A stretch of 64,000 bases of DNA from Candidatus Gastranaerophilales bacterium (GTDB lineage Bacteria; Cyanobacteriota; Vampirovibrionia; Gastranaerophilales; Gastranaerophilaceae). Position 1 is the stretch's first letter. Every line of letters begins with the position of its first letter. The position numbers and the translations under genes were made by a program. The notes under the pieces were generated by a model. It was not told where the DNA came from, ran no database searches, and saw nothing but the letters and a program-made list of their open reading frames with translations. The DNA lies in NCBI GenBank assembly GCA_944325175.1, contig CALUYZ010000001.1:1-64000 (forward strand), read 5' to 3'. This document shows, one piece after another, positions 28,251 through 37,199 of this stretch.

Positions 28251-28322
28251 AGCCGATGATGGGACTCGAACCCGCAACCTACGGTTTACAAAACCGTTGC
28301 TCTGCCATTGAGCTACATCGGC
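28251..28322 (-). tRNA. tRNA-Thr (TGT)
   Basis: 72 nt. Acceptor GCCGATG/CATCGGC, anticodon stem ACGGT/ACCGT around TTTGTAA, T loop GTTCGAGTC. Confidence 0.92.
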
Positions 28323-28419
28323 ATTTTGTTCTGTTACATGATATATTATGAAAGACACGGTAAACTGTCAAGGGCTTTGAGAATTTTTTTAGTCTTAAAT
28401 AATACAACATATTATATAT

Positions 28420-28447
28420 TTTACATTACTTTTGTGTATAGTATAAT
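28420..28447 (+). promoter_or_regulatory. Sigma70-type promoter upstream of the 926-residue gene
   Basis: TTTACA (28420-28425), 16-bp spacer, TATAAT (28442-28447), about 50 bases before the start codon at 28497. Confidence 0.55.
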
Positions 28448-28496
28448 AGTTTTGGAATAATTATATATAATTTGAAATTGGAATATTCTTTAATAA

Positions 28497-31277
28497 ATGC
28501 GCGTAATACAGACAGTTAACGATACAATCAGATTATTATTCAATCCGAAAACCGAAGTTTTCAGCTTGGGTGATTTTTTGCTTGTAAGAGATGCTGATGA
28601 AAACTTTTTGGCGCAAGTGGTTGAGGTTTACGATGATAAGTTTGATCAAGAGGCAAATGTTGCAAAAATTAAACTTATATATAGAATTGTAAACGGAAAT
28701 GAAATAAAACCTTATGATAATTACACCCCATCAAGAGAATGTGAAGTTGCAAAAATTAAGCAATCGGAAATAGAAAAATGTATTAATTTAGATAAAAAAA
28801 CAATTTCAATCGGCAAAAGCTATAAAACAAAAGAAGAAATGAAGTTGAATACAAATTTCTTTGATAATAATTGTATAATTTTTGCAGATAAATTCGAGCA
28901 GACAAATCAAATTTTTGAAATATTATCTCCCAGATTATCTAAATATAAAAATGTTTTAATTCTTGATTTTTCAGGTGCTGTAAGAATTGAAGGCGCAAAT
29001 AATTTTGCTGCAACGGAAAATTTTAGATTGCCGCTTGCCTTTGATACTATTGATTATATCCAGCAAAAATGTTTAATGAGAGCAAAACTTGAAACACAGG
29101 TTGTTCTTGGGGATGTTTTTGAAGAAGTTAAGAAGTTTTTACTTTCAAATGAGGAATATTACATTCCTTATCAAAGGTTTATAAAAGTTATTCAAAATCA
29201 AGCAAAACAAACCCCCTCGGTTGAGCTTCAAGTTTTAATCAGCTGGCTGAAAAAATATGACAGATTAAATGTTTTTGCAAGAAATAAAAAAGAATATGAA
29301 GGTTTGTTTAAATCTGTTGAAAAAAACAAAATAACCGTATTGGATTTATCAAATCTTAAAGTTGAATGGCAAAAAGAATTTGTCGAATATATTTCAAATC
29401 ATATTGAAAAAGATACTTTTTTACTTGCAAGGCTGAATGACAACAATATAAATAATGATATTTTAAATAATTTCTATTTTAAAAAGAAAAATATATCTTT
29501 TATTCCGAGTTTTGCCTACGGCTACAAAAAAGCATCTTATATAATGGAATTTGCGCAAAATTATATTTTGCTGCCTGCTATGAATCCAAAAAGAGATTTT
29601 ACCCATGCCAATTTTCAAATTCAATCTTTAAATAAAGATGCCTACATGCTTTTTGGTGAAGATACAAAAGATTTTATCTTCACACTTGAGCTTGAAACCC
29701 CCTTTAAGCCAAAAGAAAAAAATGAAGACAAAGACAAGCTCTTTATATCTTTGAATTTTGAGCTTGAAGATATGATGCCTTTTGAATTAAGACCAAATAA
29801 CTTTGAAGTAAGACAAAAGGAACCAAGGCAAAAAAGGCTTCATGAAGAAATAAGCCTTTCTGATATTTTAGAGCCAAAAGATGAATCTTCAAATGCTAAC
29901 AATGATGGCTTTGAACAAGCTCAAATGCAAGAAAATTCAGTTGGTGAAGATTTAGTAAATAATGCCCTTCCTCAATCGGAAGAAATTATTGAAGAACAAG
30001 CACCTATGGCGGCAGATGTTCTTTCTCAAGATGAACTCGATTATTTCATCGAGGAAGATATTCAAACCGAAAATAAACCCTCTGAGCTTGAAAATAGCGA
30101 CAAAAAACCCTTAGATAAACCTGAAACAGAATCAAAGCCTGAATTAGAAGAAATTACGGAAGCAAAAGAAGAAGAAAATACAGAACCAAAACCAAAGGCA
30201 AAAGCAGAAGAAAATTCTTTACCGATTAAAAATAATGAAGAAGAAAATTCGCCCGACCTTAAAGAAGAAAACAAACAAACTCAGTCGGAAAATGCTGCAA
30301 AAGAACCTTTGCAACAAGAAGAAAATATTGAAATAAAACAAGAATCAAAAACCATAGAAATAGAAGCATCCAAAACAAAAGAAGATAAAAAACCCGCCCT
30401 TGATGAAAAAGATGAATCTTCTATTGCTGTAAAAAATGAAACAGAAACAATAAAAGAAGAACAAACATCAAAAGAAGATAAAAAAGCTTCTCAAATGCCA
30501 AAAATCAAAGAAACAGACATCTTAGGCGAAGAAAAAATTAAAGAGCTTTCTGAAATTAAAGAAACAAAAGCTGAGCTTAAAGAATTTGCCAAAATACAGG
30601 AAAATTCATATAAAAGTGAAAATGATGTTATTAACGACAACATTTTAGATGCTATTGATGAGGTCAATGCTCTTGAAAATGTTGAAAAATCAACCTCTTC
30701 TTTTAAAGAAACGCTTAAAAACGAAGAAGCAAAAGATGAACCTGTCATAGAAAAAACAAAAGATGAAGTTTCAACAATCATCAAAGAAGTTGTTGACACA
30801 AGCCTTACAGACAAAATTAAGGATGATAAAACAACAAAAATTCTTGATGAAATGAACAGTGAAAAAGAAAAAGAAATTCAATCTGCATCAATAAAAGCGG
30901 ATGAAGCTAAGCAAGAGGAAAATATCGATATTGAATTTGAAAAAATTATAAATGATGACTCGGATGAAACAAATTCAAATCAAAAGTTAAAAATTAATGA
31001 TAACGTTTCTATTGATTTAGAAAAAATTAAACAAGAAATAAAAACCCCTGAGCGCAAATTGCCCGTTTTTGATGACATTAAAAATGATGATGAGCCAAAA
31101 AATGTTCTTGGGTTCAAAGAAGGCGACAAAATAACCCATGAAAAATATGGCGAAGGAACAGTTTTAAAGGTTATAAACTATGGTCAAAGATGCCTTCTTC
31201 AAATTGAATTTCCTGACATCGGAAAGCGTCTTTTGGATCCAAAAATTGCAAAATTAAAGCCTGTTGAAGAAATATAA
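28497..31277 (+). CDS. HAS-barrel/ATPase-like protein with acidic-lysine linker and UvrD-type Tudor tail
   Basis: 926 residues in three parts. Residues 1-70 (SLGDFLLVRD, LAQVVEVYDD) resemble the HAS barrel that opens HerA-type ATPases. Residues 100-440 look like a RecA-fold core, but the P loop position (IIFADKFEQTNQIFEIL) lacks a GxxxxGK[ST] motif, so ATP binding is doubtful. Residues 460-860 are a Lys/Glu-rich low-complexity linker. The last 60 (GDKITHEKYGEGTVLKVI, FPDIGKRLLD) match the Tudor domain at the C-terminus of PcrA/UvrD helicases, which contacts RNA polymerase. A role at the interface of DNA transactions and transcription is inferred. Confidence 0.6.
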   Translation: MRVIQTVNDTIRLLFNPKTEVFSLGDFLLVRDADENFLAQVVEVYDDKFDQEANVAKIKLIYRIVNGNEIKPYDNYTPSRECEVAKIKQSEIEKCINLDKKTISIGKSYKTKEEMKLNTNFFDNNCIIFADKFEQTNQIFEILSPRLSKYKNVLILDFSGAVRIEGANNFAATENFRLPLAFDTIDYIQQKCLMRAKLETQVVLGDVFEEVKKFLLSNEEYYIPYQRFIKVIQNQAKQTPSVELQVLISWLKKYDRLNVFARNKKEYEGLFKSVEKNKITVLDLSNLKVEWQKEFVEYISNHIEKDTFLLARLNDNNINNDILNNFYFKKKNISFIPSFAYGYKKASYIMEFAQNYILLPAMNPKRDFTHANFQIQSLNKDAYMLFGEDTKDFIFTLELETPFKPKEKNEDKDKLFISLNFELEDMMPFELRPNNFEVRQKEPRQKRLHEEISLSDILEPKDESSNANNDGFEQAQMQENSVGEDLVNNALPQSEEIIEEQAPMAADVLSQDELDYFIEEDIQTENKPSELENSDKKPLDKPETESKPELEEITEAKEEENTEPKPKAKAEENSLPIKNNEEENSPDLKEENKQTQSENAAKEPLQQEENIEIKQESKTIEIEASKTKEDKKPALDEKDESSIAVKNETETIKEEQTSKEDKKASQMPKIKETDILGEEKIKELSEIKETKAELKEFAKIQENSYKSENDVINDNILDAIDEVNALENVEKSTSSFKETLKNEEAKDEPVIEKTKDEVSTIIKEVVDTSLTDKIKDDKTTKILDEMNSEKEKEIQSASIKADEAKQEENIDIEFEKIINDDSDETNSNQKLKINDNVSIDLEKIKQEIKTPERKLPVFDDIKNDDEPKNVLGFKEGDKITHEKYGEGTVLKVINYGQRCLLQIEFPDIGKRLLDPKIAKLKPVEEI

Positions 31278-31870
31278 TCTAAATTTCAATTTGCGGAATT
31301 GAGCTTATCAGGGTTTTTGTATAATCTGTTTTCGGGTTATTAAAAACATCCTCAATTTTGCCTGTTTCTTCAATTTTGCCCTTGTTCATAATTACAACGT
31401 TTTCGCATAAATATTTCACAACGTTCAGGTCGTGGGAAATAAAAAGATACGTTAAATTATATTTTTCTTTTAAATCTATTAAAAGATTAATAATTTGCGC
31501 TTGAATACTAACATCTAAGGCAAAAAACGGGTTCATCCGCAACAATAAAATCAGGTCTTAAAATTAAAGCCTGTTGAAGAAATATAATCTAAATTTCAAT
31601 TTGCGGAATTGAGCTTATCAGGGTTTTTGTATAATCTGTTTTCGGGTTATTAAAAACATCCTCAATTTTGCCTGTTTCTTCAATTTTGCCCTTGTTCATA
31701 ATTACAACGTTTTCGCATAAATATTTCACAACGTTCAGGTCGTGGGAAATAAAAAGATACGTTAAATTATATTTTTCTTTTAAATCTATTAAAAGATTAA
31801 TAATTTGCGCTTGAATACTAACATCTAAGGCTGAAACGGGTTCATCCGCAACAATAAAATCAGGTCTTAA
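31251..31870. repeat. Imperfect tandem duplication, about 310-bp unit, at the 3' end of the OppF-like gene
   Basis: 31251-31560 repeats as 31561-31869. The unit starts with the last 27 bases of the 926-residue gene and holds the final 280 bases of the OppF-like gene. Almost all bases agree; GGCAAAAAACGGG in the left copy replaces GGCTGAAACGGG, shifting the frame by one. Both flanking genes stay intact. Confidence 0.88.
31279..31560 (-). pseudogene. Truncated, frameshifted second copy of the OppF-like gene 3' end
   Basis: Encodes ALDVSIQAQIINLLIDLKEK to the stop, identical to the complete gene, but has no Walker A motif or start. The extra base near 31522-31531 breaks the frame just where DEPVSALDVS should begin. 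Confidence 0.85.
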
Positions 31871-32374
31871 AATTAAAGCTCTTGCTATTGCAATTCTTTG
31901 TCTTTGACCGCCTGAAAATTCGTGAGGATACCTTTTTAGGTCATCTTCGTTTAAACCGACGGATTGAATTGTTTCATATAAAATATTTTTTCTGTTTTCC
32001 TTAATTCTAAAAATATCCAATGGTTCCAGTAAAATGTCTTTGATTTTCATTTTAGGGTTTAGGCTTGAATATGGGTTTTGAAAAATCATTTGCGCAGATT
32101 TTCTGAAATTTTTTGTTTCTTTTTTGTTAAATTTTGAAATGTCTTCCCCTTTAAATAAAATTTCTCCGTCGGTAATATCGATTAATTTTAAAATCATATT
32201 CCCCAAGGTTGTTTTGCCACAGCCGGATTCTCCGACCAAACCCTTAATTTCGCCCCTTTTAATGTTAAAAGAAACATTATTAACCGCATTTGTTTCTATA
32301 ATTTTTTTTGAAAATGCATTTATTTTTGAAAAATATGTTTTATAGACATTTTTTATTTCAACAAGGTTTTCCAT
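31589..32374 (-). CDS. OppF/DppF-like ABC transporter ATPase, orphan
   Basis: 261 residues with Walker A GESGCGKTT (about 49-57), Q loop MIFQNPYSSLNP, signature FSGGQRQRIAIA, Walker B FIVADEP and the switch histidine in LFISHDL. The NPYSSLNP segment is typical of the second ATPase (OppF/DppF) of oligopeptide importers. No binding protein, permease or OppD gene is next to it, so the partners lie elsewhere or were lost. At 261 residues it lacks the C-terminal oligopeptide extension of about 60 residues that many OppF proteins have. Confidence 0.82.
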   Translation of the reverse strand: MENLVEIKNVYKTYFSKINAFSKKIIETNAVNNVSFNIKRGEIKGLVGESGCGKTTLGNMILKLIDITDGEILFKGEDISKFNKKETKNFRKSAQMIFQNPYSSLNPKMKIKDILLEPLDIFRIKENRKNILYETIQSVGLNEDDLKRYPHEFSGGQRQRIAIARALILRPDFIVADEPVSALDVSIQAQIINLLIDLKEKYNLTYLFISHDLNVVKYLCENVVIMNKGKIEETGKIEDVFNNPKTDYTKTLISSIPQIEI

Positions 32375-32483
32375 AAATTAAAATTTACACTATCTTGTTT
32401 TATTTTTCAATTACTCTTATATATAAAAAACCCTTGCAAGAATGTTTGTGTCATTGTATATTAGATTCAGGAGAACTTTTAAA

Positions 32484-32729
32484 ATGAACCAAATTACAAA
32501 AATTGCATGGGAATTAAACGAAAAAACCGAAAACAGGTATCAGCTTGTTTATGAACTTATTGATATTGCTAAAAGATTGGTTGACGAATCTCAAATCAAA
32601 AAAAATAAAGATGATTTTGGCTATGATTTCGAAGTAACCTATGATGCTAATATCAAAAAAGAAAAACCTGTTCAACATGCCATTATGGTAAAGGCTTCAG
32701 AGTCAGACGACAGTGGTCTTGTCGGTTAG
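32484..32729 (+). CDS. rpoZ: RNA polymerase omega subunit-like protein
   Basis: 81 residues. ITKIAWELNEKTENRYQLVY, then IAKRLVDES matches the omega core, in which NRYELV and the following helix wrap the beta' C-terminal tail. The rest is charged and not conserved. AGGAG lies nine bases before the ATG. It is followed after 20 bp by punA. The match is short, so the call is moderate. Confidence 0.6.
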   Translation: MNQITKIAWELNEKTENRYQLVYELIDIAKRLVDESQIKKNKDDFGYDFEVTYDANIKKEKPVQHAIMVKASESDDSGLVG

Positions 32730-32749
32730 GTTTTTATATAAGGTATTCA

Positions 32750-33556
32750 ATGCAAATAGAAAATGCTGTAAATTTTATTAGGGAAAAAACAAACGGTTTT
32801 GTTCCTGATATTTTGTTGGTTCTTGGCTCCGGTCTGGGCAATTATACAGACGGTCTTGTTGGCGTGACCATTCCTTATTCGAAAATTGATGGTTTTGTGC
32901 CTTCTACCGTTGCGGGGCATAGGGGTGCGTTGTTTTTTTATTCTTCAAATAATAAAAATATAGCGGTTATGCAAGGAAGATTCCATTTTTATGAAGGAAA
33001 TTCCATGGAAACCATAACCTACCCTATAAAATTACTCAAAAAACTGGGTGCAAAAACCGTAATTTTGACAAATGCAGCAGGGGCGCTGGATACAACGCTT
33101 TCACCCGGAGATTTAATGCTAATTAAAGACCACATTAATTTAATGGGCACAAACCCCCTGATTGGAAAAAATGACGATGCAATGGGCGAAAGATTTCCCG
33201 ATATGAGCAATGTTTATTGTCAAAACCTGATTAAAAAAGCTCACATTGCAGCAGATGAAATGGGCATTAATTTAAAAGAGGGCGTTTATGCTGCAACAAC
33301 AGGTCCTTCTTATGAAACGCCAAGTGAAGTTAAAATGTTAAAAATTATGGGGGCAGATGTTGTCGGAATGTCTACCGTGCCTGAGGCAATTATTGCAAAT
33401 TGGCTTAATATGAAAGTTTTAGGAATAAGCCTTGTTTCAAATTATGCCTCAGGTGTAACTGATTCAAAACTCAGTCACAGTGAGGTTTTAGAAATAGGTA
33501 AAGAAACTTCTGATAAATTTAAAAAACTTGTGAATAAAATAATAGAAAAAATGTAA
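32750..33556 (+). CDS. punA: Purine nucleoside phosphorylase
   Basis: Trimeric-type (PNP I) enzyme splitting inosine and guanosine with phosphate in purine salvage. LVLGSGLGNY near residue 23 is the phosphate loop; AGHRG, MQGRFHFYEG, LTNAAGAL, TGPSYETPSE and VVGMSTVPEA follow in the expected order and include the substrate-binding Glu and Met. The 268 residues are complete. A degenerate copy of its last bases recurs 238 bp downstream. Confidence 0.95.
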   Translation: MQIENAVNFIREKTNGFVPDILLVLGSGLGNYTDGLVGVTIPYSKIDGFVPSTVAGHRGALFFYSSNNKNIAVMQGRFHFYEGNSMETITYPIKLLKKLGAKTVILTNAAGALDTTLSPGDLMLIKDHINLMGTNPLIGKNDDAMGERFPDMSNVYCQNLIKKAHIAADEMGINLKEGVYAATTGPSYETPSEVKMLKIMGADVVGMSTVPEAIIANWLNMKVLGISLVSNYASGVTDSKLSHSEVLEIGKETSDKFKKLVNKIIEKM

Positions 33557-33833
33557 ATCCTATTAAAATAAAGTGACATTATTTTAAGAAAGATAGTTTC
33601 TCGTTCCTCTTTATTTTTTTAAAAGACTCATTTTTGTATTTCTAAGCGCTTTGTTATCTTTTAAAAAACGATTATTGCAAATTGTTTAGTTTAAAATACT
33701 TTGGTGTATTTCAAATTCAATATTAAGTTATGACAAGCAAAGAAAAATTAGAAAAGTTTAAAAATCGGCAAGTAAAATAATAGAAAAAATGTAAATGCCG
33801 CCATAACAGCGGCATTATATTTTAAGAAAGGTA
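33535..33833. repeat. Degenerate direct repeat at the punA/sigma convergent junction
   Basis: The end of punA (TAAAATAATAGAAAAAATG, 33535-33553) recurs at 33773-33791, and ATTTTAAGAAAG at 33581 recurs at 33819, both with an offset of 238. The second block covers the true end of the sigma gene. The bases between (33596-33772) hold no convincing gene. Confidence 0.75.
33794..33816. terminator. Bidirectional hairpin between punA and the sigma gene
   Basis: AATGCCGC, loop CATAACA, GCGGCATT, six bases from the sigma stop. AT-rich on both sides, without a strong T run. Confidence 0.55.
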
Positions 33834-34772
33834 ATGTTTTAATTCTTCAATTTCTTTGCATTTTCTCAATTTTCTGATTGCTTCTCCTTCGATTTGCCTT
33901 ATTCTTTCTTTTGAAAAGCCCAGCGTTTTTCCTAATTCCTCAAGTGTTTTTTGGTGTCTTCCAAATAAACCGAACCTGTTTAAAATAATAAATCTTTCTC
34001 TTTTTGTTAAAATGCCAAGTAAGCTTACAATGTCTTCTTTTAAAAAGCTGTCTTCTGCTTTTGTATCGGGGCTTTTGTCCTCTTCGTCTTTAATATAATC
34101 TTCAATGCAAAGGTCTTGTGCAACAGGGGTGTGAAGGCTGATTGGCTCTTTTATCATTGATGCTTTTATTTGTTTGATTTTCTTTTCATCACATTTTAGA
34201 TGTTTGGCAAGTTCAAAATCTTCAGGCTCTCTTCCAAGTGAAACGCTTAATTTCAAGATTGCTTTTTTTAAGTTTCGAATTTTATCGCTCATATGAACAG
34301 GAATTCTTATTGCTCTTGAATGGTTTGCTATTGCTCTTATAATTGTTTGTTTTATCCACCAAGTGGCATAAGTTGAAAACTTAAAACCTTTTGTATAGTC
34401 AAATCTTTCTGCTGCTTTAATTAACCCCAAAGACCCTTCCTGAACTAAATCCATAAACAAAATGCCTTGCCCTGTGTATCTTTTTGCTATTGAAACCACA
34501 AGTCTTAAATTTGCCTGAATTAACTTCTTTTTTGCTATGATTGCTTCTTTTTCACTTCCTTCTTTGATGATTTTCCCTGTCATGACTTCATTTTTTTTAT
34601 TCATAAGTTTGATTTTGCCAATTTCTTTTAAATAAGTTTGCAAAATTTCATCCTTATTCATTATGTTATTGAAGGTTTTTATTTCTTCATCTTCTTCAAT
34701 TTCATCCAAAAAATCAAAGTTAAAATCATTTTCTTGATTACTCTCCATTGAACTCATTAATTCCTTTTCCAT
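33822..34772 (-). CDS. RpoD-family sigma factor without region 1.1
   Basis: 316 residues. Region 1.2 [17 protein letters not shown], region 2 [17 protein letters not shown] and [20 protein letters not shown], region 3 with [11 protein letters not shown] and region 4.2 [20 protein letters not shown] are all intact. The acidic region 1.1 is replaced by about 40 acidic residues ([15 protein letters not shown]). It could be the primary sigma factor of a reduced form or a group 2 paralogue like the cyanobacterial SigB-E. The presence of region 2.4 RAIANHSR favours -10 TATAAT recognition. Confidence 0.88.
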   Translation of the reverse strand: MEKELMSSMESNQENDFNFDFLDEIEEDEEIKTFNNIMNKDEILQTYLKEIGKIKLMNKKNEVMTGKIIKEGSEKEAIIAKKKLIQANLRLVVSIAKRYTGQGILFMDLVQEGSLGLIKAAERFDYTKGFKFSTYATWWIKQTIIRAIANHSRAIRIPVHMSDKIRNLKKAILKLSVSLGREPEDFELAKHLKCDEKKIKQIKASMIKEPISLHTPVAQDLCIEDYIKDEEDKSPDTKAEDSFLKEDIVSLLGILTKRERFIILNRFGLFGRHQKTLEELGKTLGFSKERIRQIEGEAIRKLRKCKEIEELKHYLS

Positions 34773-34852
34773 TTCTCATCCCTTTTAAAAAGTCAAATAT
34801 TGCTTATCTAAAATGTAAGACGGAAAAAAAATAAAAAAGTTTCAATGTTTAA

Positions 34853-35671
34853 TTAAAGCGAATTGTAATAATCTGATAAAAGTTTGCAATCTTCTTCAAT
34901 ATTGGGGCTTTCGCAAACAACTGCACCTTTAATATCAAACTTTTTAAAGGCTTTCAATAAATCTTTATAATTAAATTCTGAGTCTAAAAGGTTTAAATGC
35001 TGTTTTTCGCCTTTGCCTGTATATTCAATGCCTGCAATATGAGCGTGGAAATTATCAAGTGCGATTTGCCCTAATGAATTTCCGATTTTTTCAAAAACAT
35101 TGCAAAAATCATCATAGGAATTAAATTCGCCGATTTCTCTGGCGTAAAGGTGTGAAAAATCAACACAAGGAAGAACCATTTCAAATTCTTTAGATAACCT
35201 TATAATTTCATCAACATCGCCCCATTGGCTTTTTTTGCCTGTTGTTTCGGGGCGAACCCAAATTTTAACGTTTTCTTTATCCAAGGTTTCAAAAATTTTT
35301 TTATTTCCTTCAACTACTTTTTTATAAACTTCTTCTTTGTCTTTTTCCATATAATAAGCAGCATGGTAGGTTATAGAAAAAGCATTTAGGGAATTTGCAA
35401 CAAGGGCTGTTTCAATTATTCTTTGAATAGAAGCTTCAATTTTTTCTTCTTCTTTTGAATTCAAATTAACATAAAATGGCGCATGGGCTGTTACTATAAG
35501 GTTTTTATCTCTATTTAAAACACTTTGTTTTGAAGTGTCAGAAATTCTAACACCCCTTACAAATTCAAGCTCTAAACCATTTAAGCCCATATCAGATAAG
35601 GTTTCAAACCCTTGTTTATAATCTTTCGCACGAAGTGGAATACCTGCTGTTAAAAAATTCAATTTGTCCAT
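34853..35671 (-). CDS. TIM-barrel protein of the endonuclease IV / sugar-phosphate isomerase family
   Basis: About 272 residues with the xylose-isomerase-like barrel. The strands ITYHAAY, VRPETTG, CVDFSHLYAR and IAGIEYTGKGEKQHL carry His, Glu and Asp at places where endonuclease IV binds its metals, and TAHAPFYVNL is the characteristic strand-2 end. It is closer to archaeal-type Nfo-like proteins than to E. coli Nfo. AP endonuclease activity is possible but not proven by motifs. The ATG at 35671 is used rather than TTG at 35677. Confidence 0.65.
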   Translation of the reverse strand: MDKLNFLTAGIPLRAKDYKQGFETLSDMGLNGLELEFVRGVRISDTSKQSVLNRDKNLIVTAHAPFYVNLNSKEEEKIEASIQRIIETALVANSLNAFSITYHAAYYMEKDKEEVYKKVVEGNKKIFETLDKENVKIWVRPETTGKKSQWGDVDEIIRLSKEFEMVLPCVDFSHLYAREIGEFNSYDDFCNVFEKIGNSLGQIALDNFHAHIAGIEYTGKGEKQHLNLLDSEFNYKDLLKAFKKFDIKGAVVCESPNIEEDCKLLSDYYNSL

Positions 35672-35712
35672 AGTCAAAAGTATATGTCTAAAAAACCTGT
35701 TTGTCGACTATA

Positions 35713-36672
35713 TTAAGAAAGCTTACCTTGATTTTCAAGAATTTGCATAACAGAGAAATTATAAGCATTTGATGACTTTCCACGGTAGTTTCTGAAGTAT
35801 TTTATAAGGCTTTTTGAAGAATTTATTTTGCCTGAATTAAAGAGTTTGTTATCTAAAAAAGAAAAATGCGGAACATCGCAAAAATCTGCAGCTTTTTCTT
35901 TTCTTAAAAGTTCGCTTAAATATTTTTCTTTAACTTCATCAGATAAAAATTCTGAATTTTGAATTAAATCGTTAACAGTATATGTTTCAAGCAAATTTTC
36001 ATCTAACCCCAAAGGTTCTTTTAACATAAATAGAGAAAGTTCCAAACTTCTTCCTGAAACCGTATAATCGCAAATTATTCCTTGTTTACCCTCTTTTTTA
36101 AGGTTTTCGTTGCTAAGCCCCATTTCTTTCATATAGCTTTTATAAAAATCAATATATGGAGATTTTTTGAGCCATTGTTTTGTGCATGTTGAATGTGAAT
36201 AAGACATAGGAAGATAAACAACGTCAACACCCATTAATTCAAGAACTTTTGCAATACATGCAGGCGAAGTTCCCAAAGAAATAAATTTATAATTTCCGCT
36301 CCCGTATTTTTCATCAAATGCTTTTTTAAAAATAGTCCCAATCTCAACGTTTATTGCGGCTAATTTTTTAATTTCAGTTGGTATATTTGCATCTATAAAA
36401 CTTTTTTCTAAAGAGGATAATTTTTTGTAATCTTGAAGGAAAAATTTTCCGTTTTGGGGGCTCATTTTTATTTTTGGAATTGAAAAAAATTGGGTTAGCG
36501 TAACTTTTTTCGATTCCTTATTTTCAACATTACTGCTTTGCGGAATTTCTTTTTTGCCGCCAAAGGTTTGCTTTTTTGGCGGAAGCTGCAAATTTGTCGG
36601 GTAATTATATCTTGTAACAGGTGCTATATTCAAAAAATACCCCTTTTTCCTGACATTAATTTTATAATGCAT
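35713..36672 (-). CDS. Unknown protein with phosphoribosyltransferase-like core
   Basis: About 319 residues; not recognised as a known family. Residues 35-45 hold the segment KKQTFGGKKE, like the short F-G-G or F-x-G motifs at the starts of the proteins at 57657 and 62473. In the centre, YKFISLGTSPACIAKVLELM and a later IICDYTVSGRSLELSLFML recall the phosphate loop and PRPP loop of type I phosphoribosyltransferases; this is a motif-level resemblance only. The first ATG lies 31 bases from the start of the divergent deaminase gene, so their promoters overlap. Confidence 0.45.
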   Translation of the reverse strand: MHYKINVRKKGYFLNIAPVTRYNYPTNLQLPPKKQTFGGKKEIPQSSNVENKESKKVTLTQFFSIPKIKMSPQNGKFFLQDYKKLSSLEKSFIDANIPTEIKKLAAINVEIGTIFKKAFDEKYGSGNYKFISLGTSPACIAKVLELMGVDVVYLPMSYSHSTCTKQWLKKSPYIDFYKSYMKEMGLSNENLKKEGKQGIICDYTVSGRSLELSLFMLKEPLGLDENLLETYTVNDLIQNSEFLSDEVKEKYLSELLRKEKAADFCDVPHFSFLDNKLFNSGKINSSKSLIKYFRNYRGKSSNAYNFSVMQILENQGKLS

Positions 36673-36690
36673 AAAAAGCAAAAAATTTGC

Positions 36691-36696
36691 TATAAT
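36691..36696 (+). promoter_or_regulatory. -10 box giving a leaderless deaminase transcript
   Basis: TATAAT ends six bases before the ATG at 36703, so transcription would begin at or next to the start codon. No clear -35 box is visible. Confidence 0.4.
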
Positions 36697-36702
36697 TTGA
36701 AT

Positions 36703-37197
36703 ATGAATGAAAATGATGTTTTGATTATAAAAACTCTGTTGAAAGAGCTGGATGAAACCGTGGATGACGGGTATGGTCCGTTTTTGGCTGCAATTTATGA
36801 TGAAAATTATAATTTAATATCAAAAGCTAAAAATTCTGTAGTGAAATCTAATTTAAGCTTAGCCCATGCAGAAATTAATACAATAAAATTGGCTGAAGAA
36901 AAATTAAATTCTTATGATTTGTCAAAATATAATCTTTCAATTTATGTTACAAGCGAGCCTTGCATAATGTGTTTGGGTGCAATTATGTGGGCAGGAATTA
37001 AAAAAATTTTTTATTCTGCGCCATCTGATTCAGTTGAAAAAATAACAGGGTTTTATGAAGGCTATAAACCAAACTGGATAGTTGAATTTGAAAAAAGAGG
37101 AATAAAGGTTTTCCCTGATATTGAAAAAGATGAGGGCGAAAAAGTTCTTTTAAAATATGTTAAATCGGGTGGTGTTATATATAAACCGGAAAATTAA
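36703..37197 (+). CDS. Nucleoside/tRNA deaminase family protein (guanine or cytosine deaminase type)
   Basis: 164 residues with the zinc motifs HAE (about residue 47-49) and PCIMCLGAI (87-95), the CDA/TadA fold. AIMWAGIKKIFYSA follows. The C-terminal FYEGYKPNW and VFPDIEKDEGEKVL resemble the guanine deaminase (GuaD) branch more than TadA, but the substrate cannot be fixed. The in-frame extension upstream to 36538 overlaps the divergent gene and is rejected. It ends three bases before the next gene. Confidence 0.75.
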   Translation: MNENDVLIIKTLLKELDETVDDGYGPFLAAIYDENYNLISKAKNSVVKSNLSLAHAEINTIKLAEEKLNSYDLSKYNLSIYVTSEPCIMCLGAIMWAGIKKIFYSAPSDSVEKITGFYEGYKPNWIVEFEKRGIKVFPDIEKDEGEKVLLKYVKSGGVIYKPEN

Positions 37198-37199
37198 AG

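Noticed and set aside
33680-33700. TTTGGTGTATTT, half-site-like sequence downstream of punA
   Set aside because: Single short match, no partner, expected by chance in AT-rich DNA.
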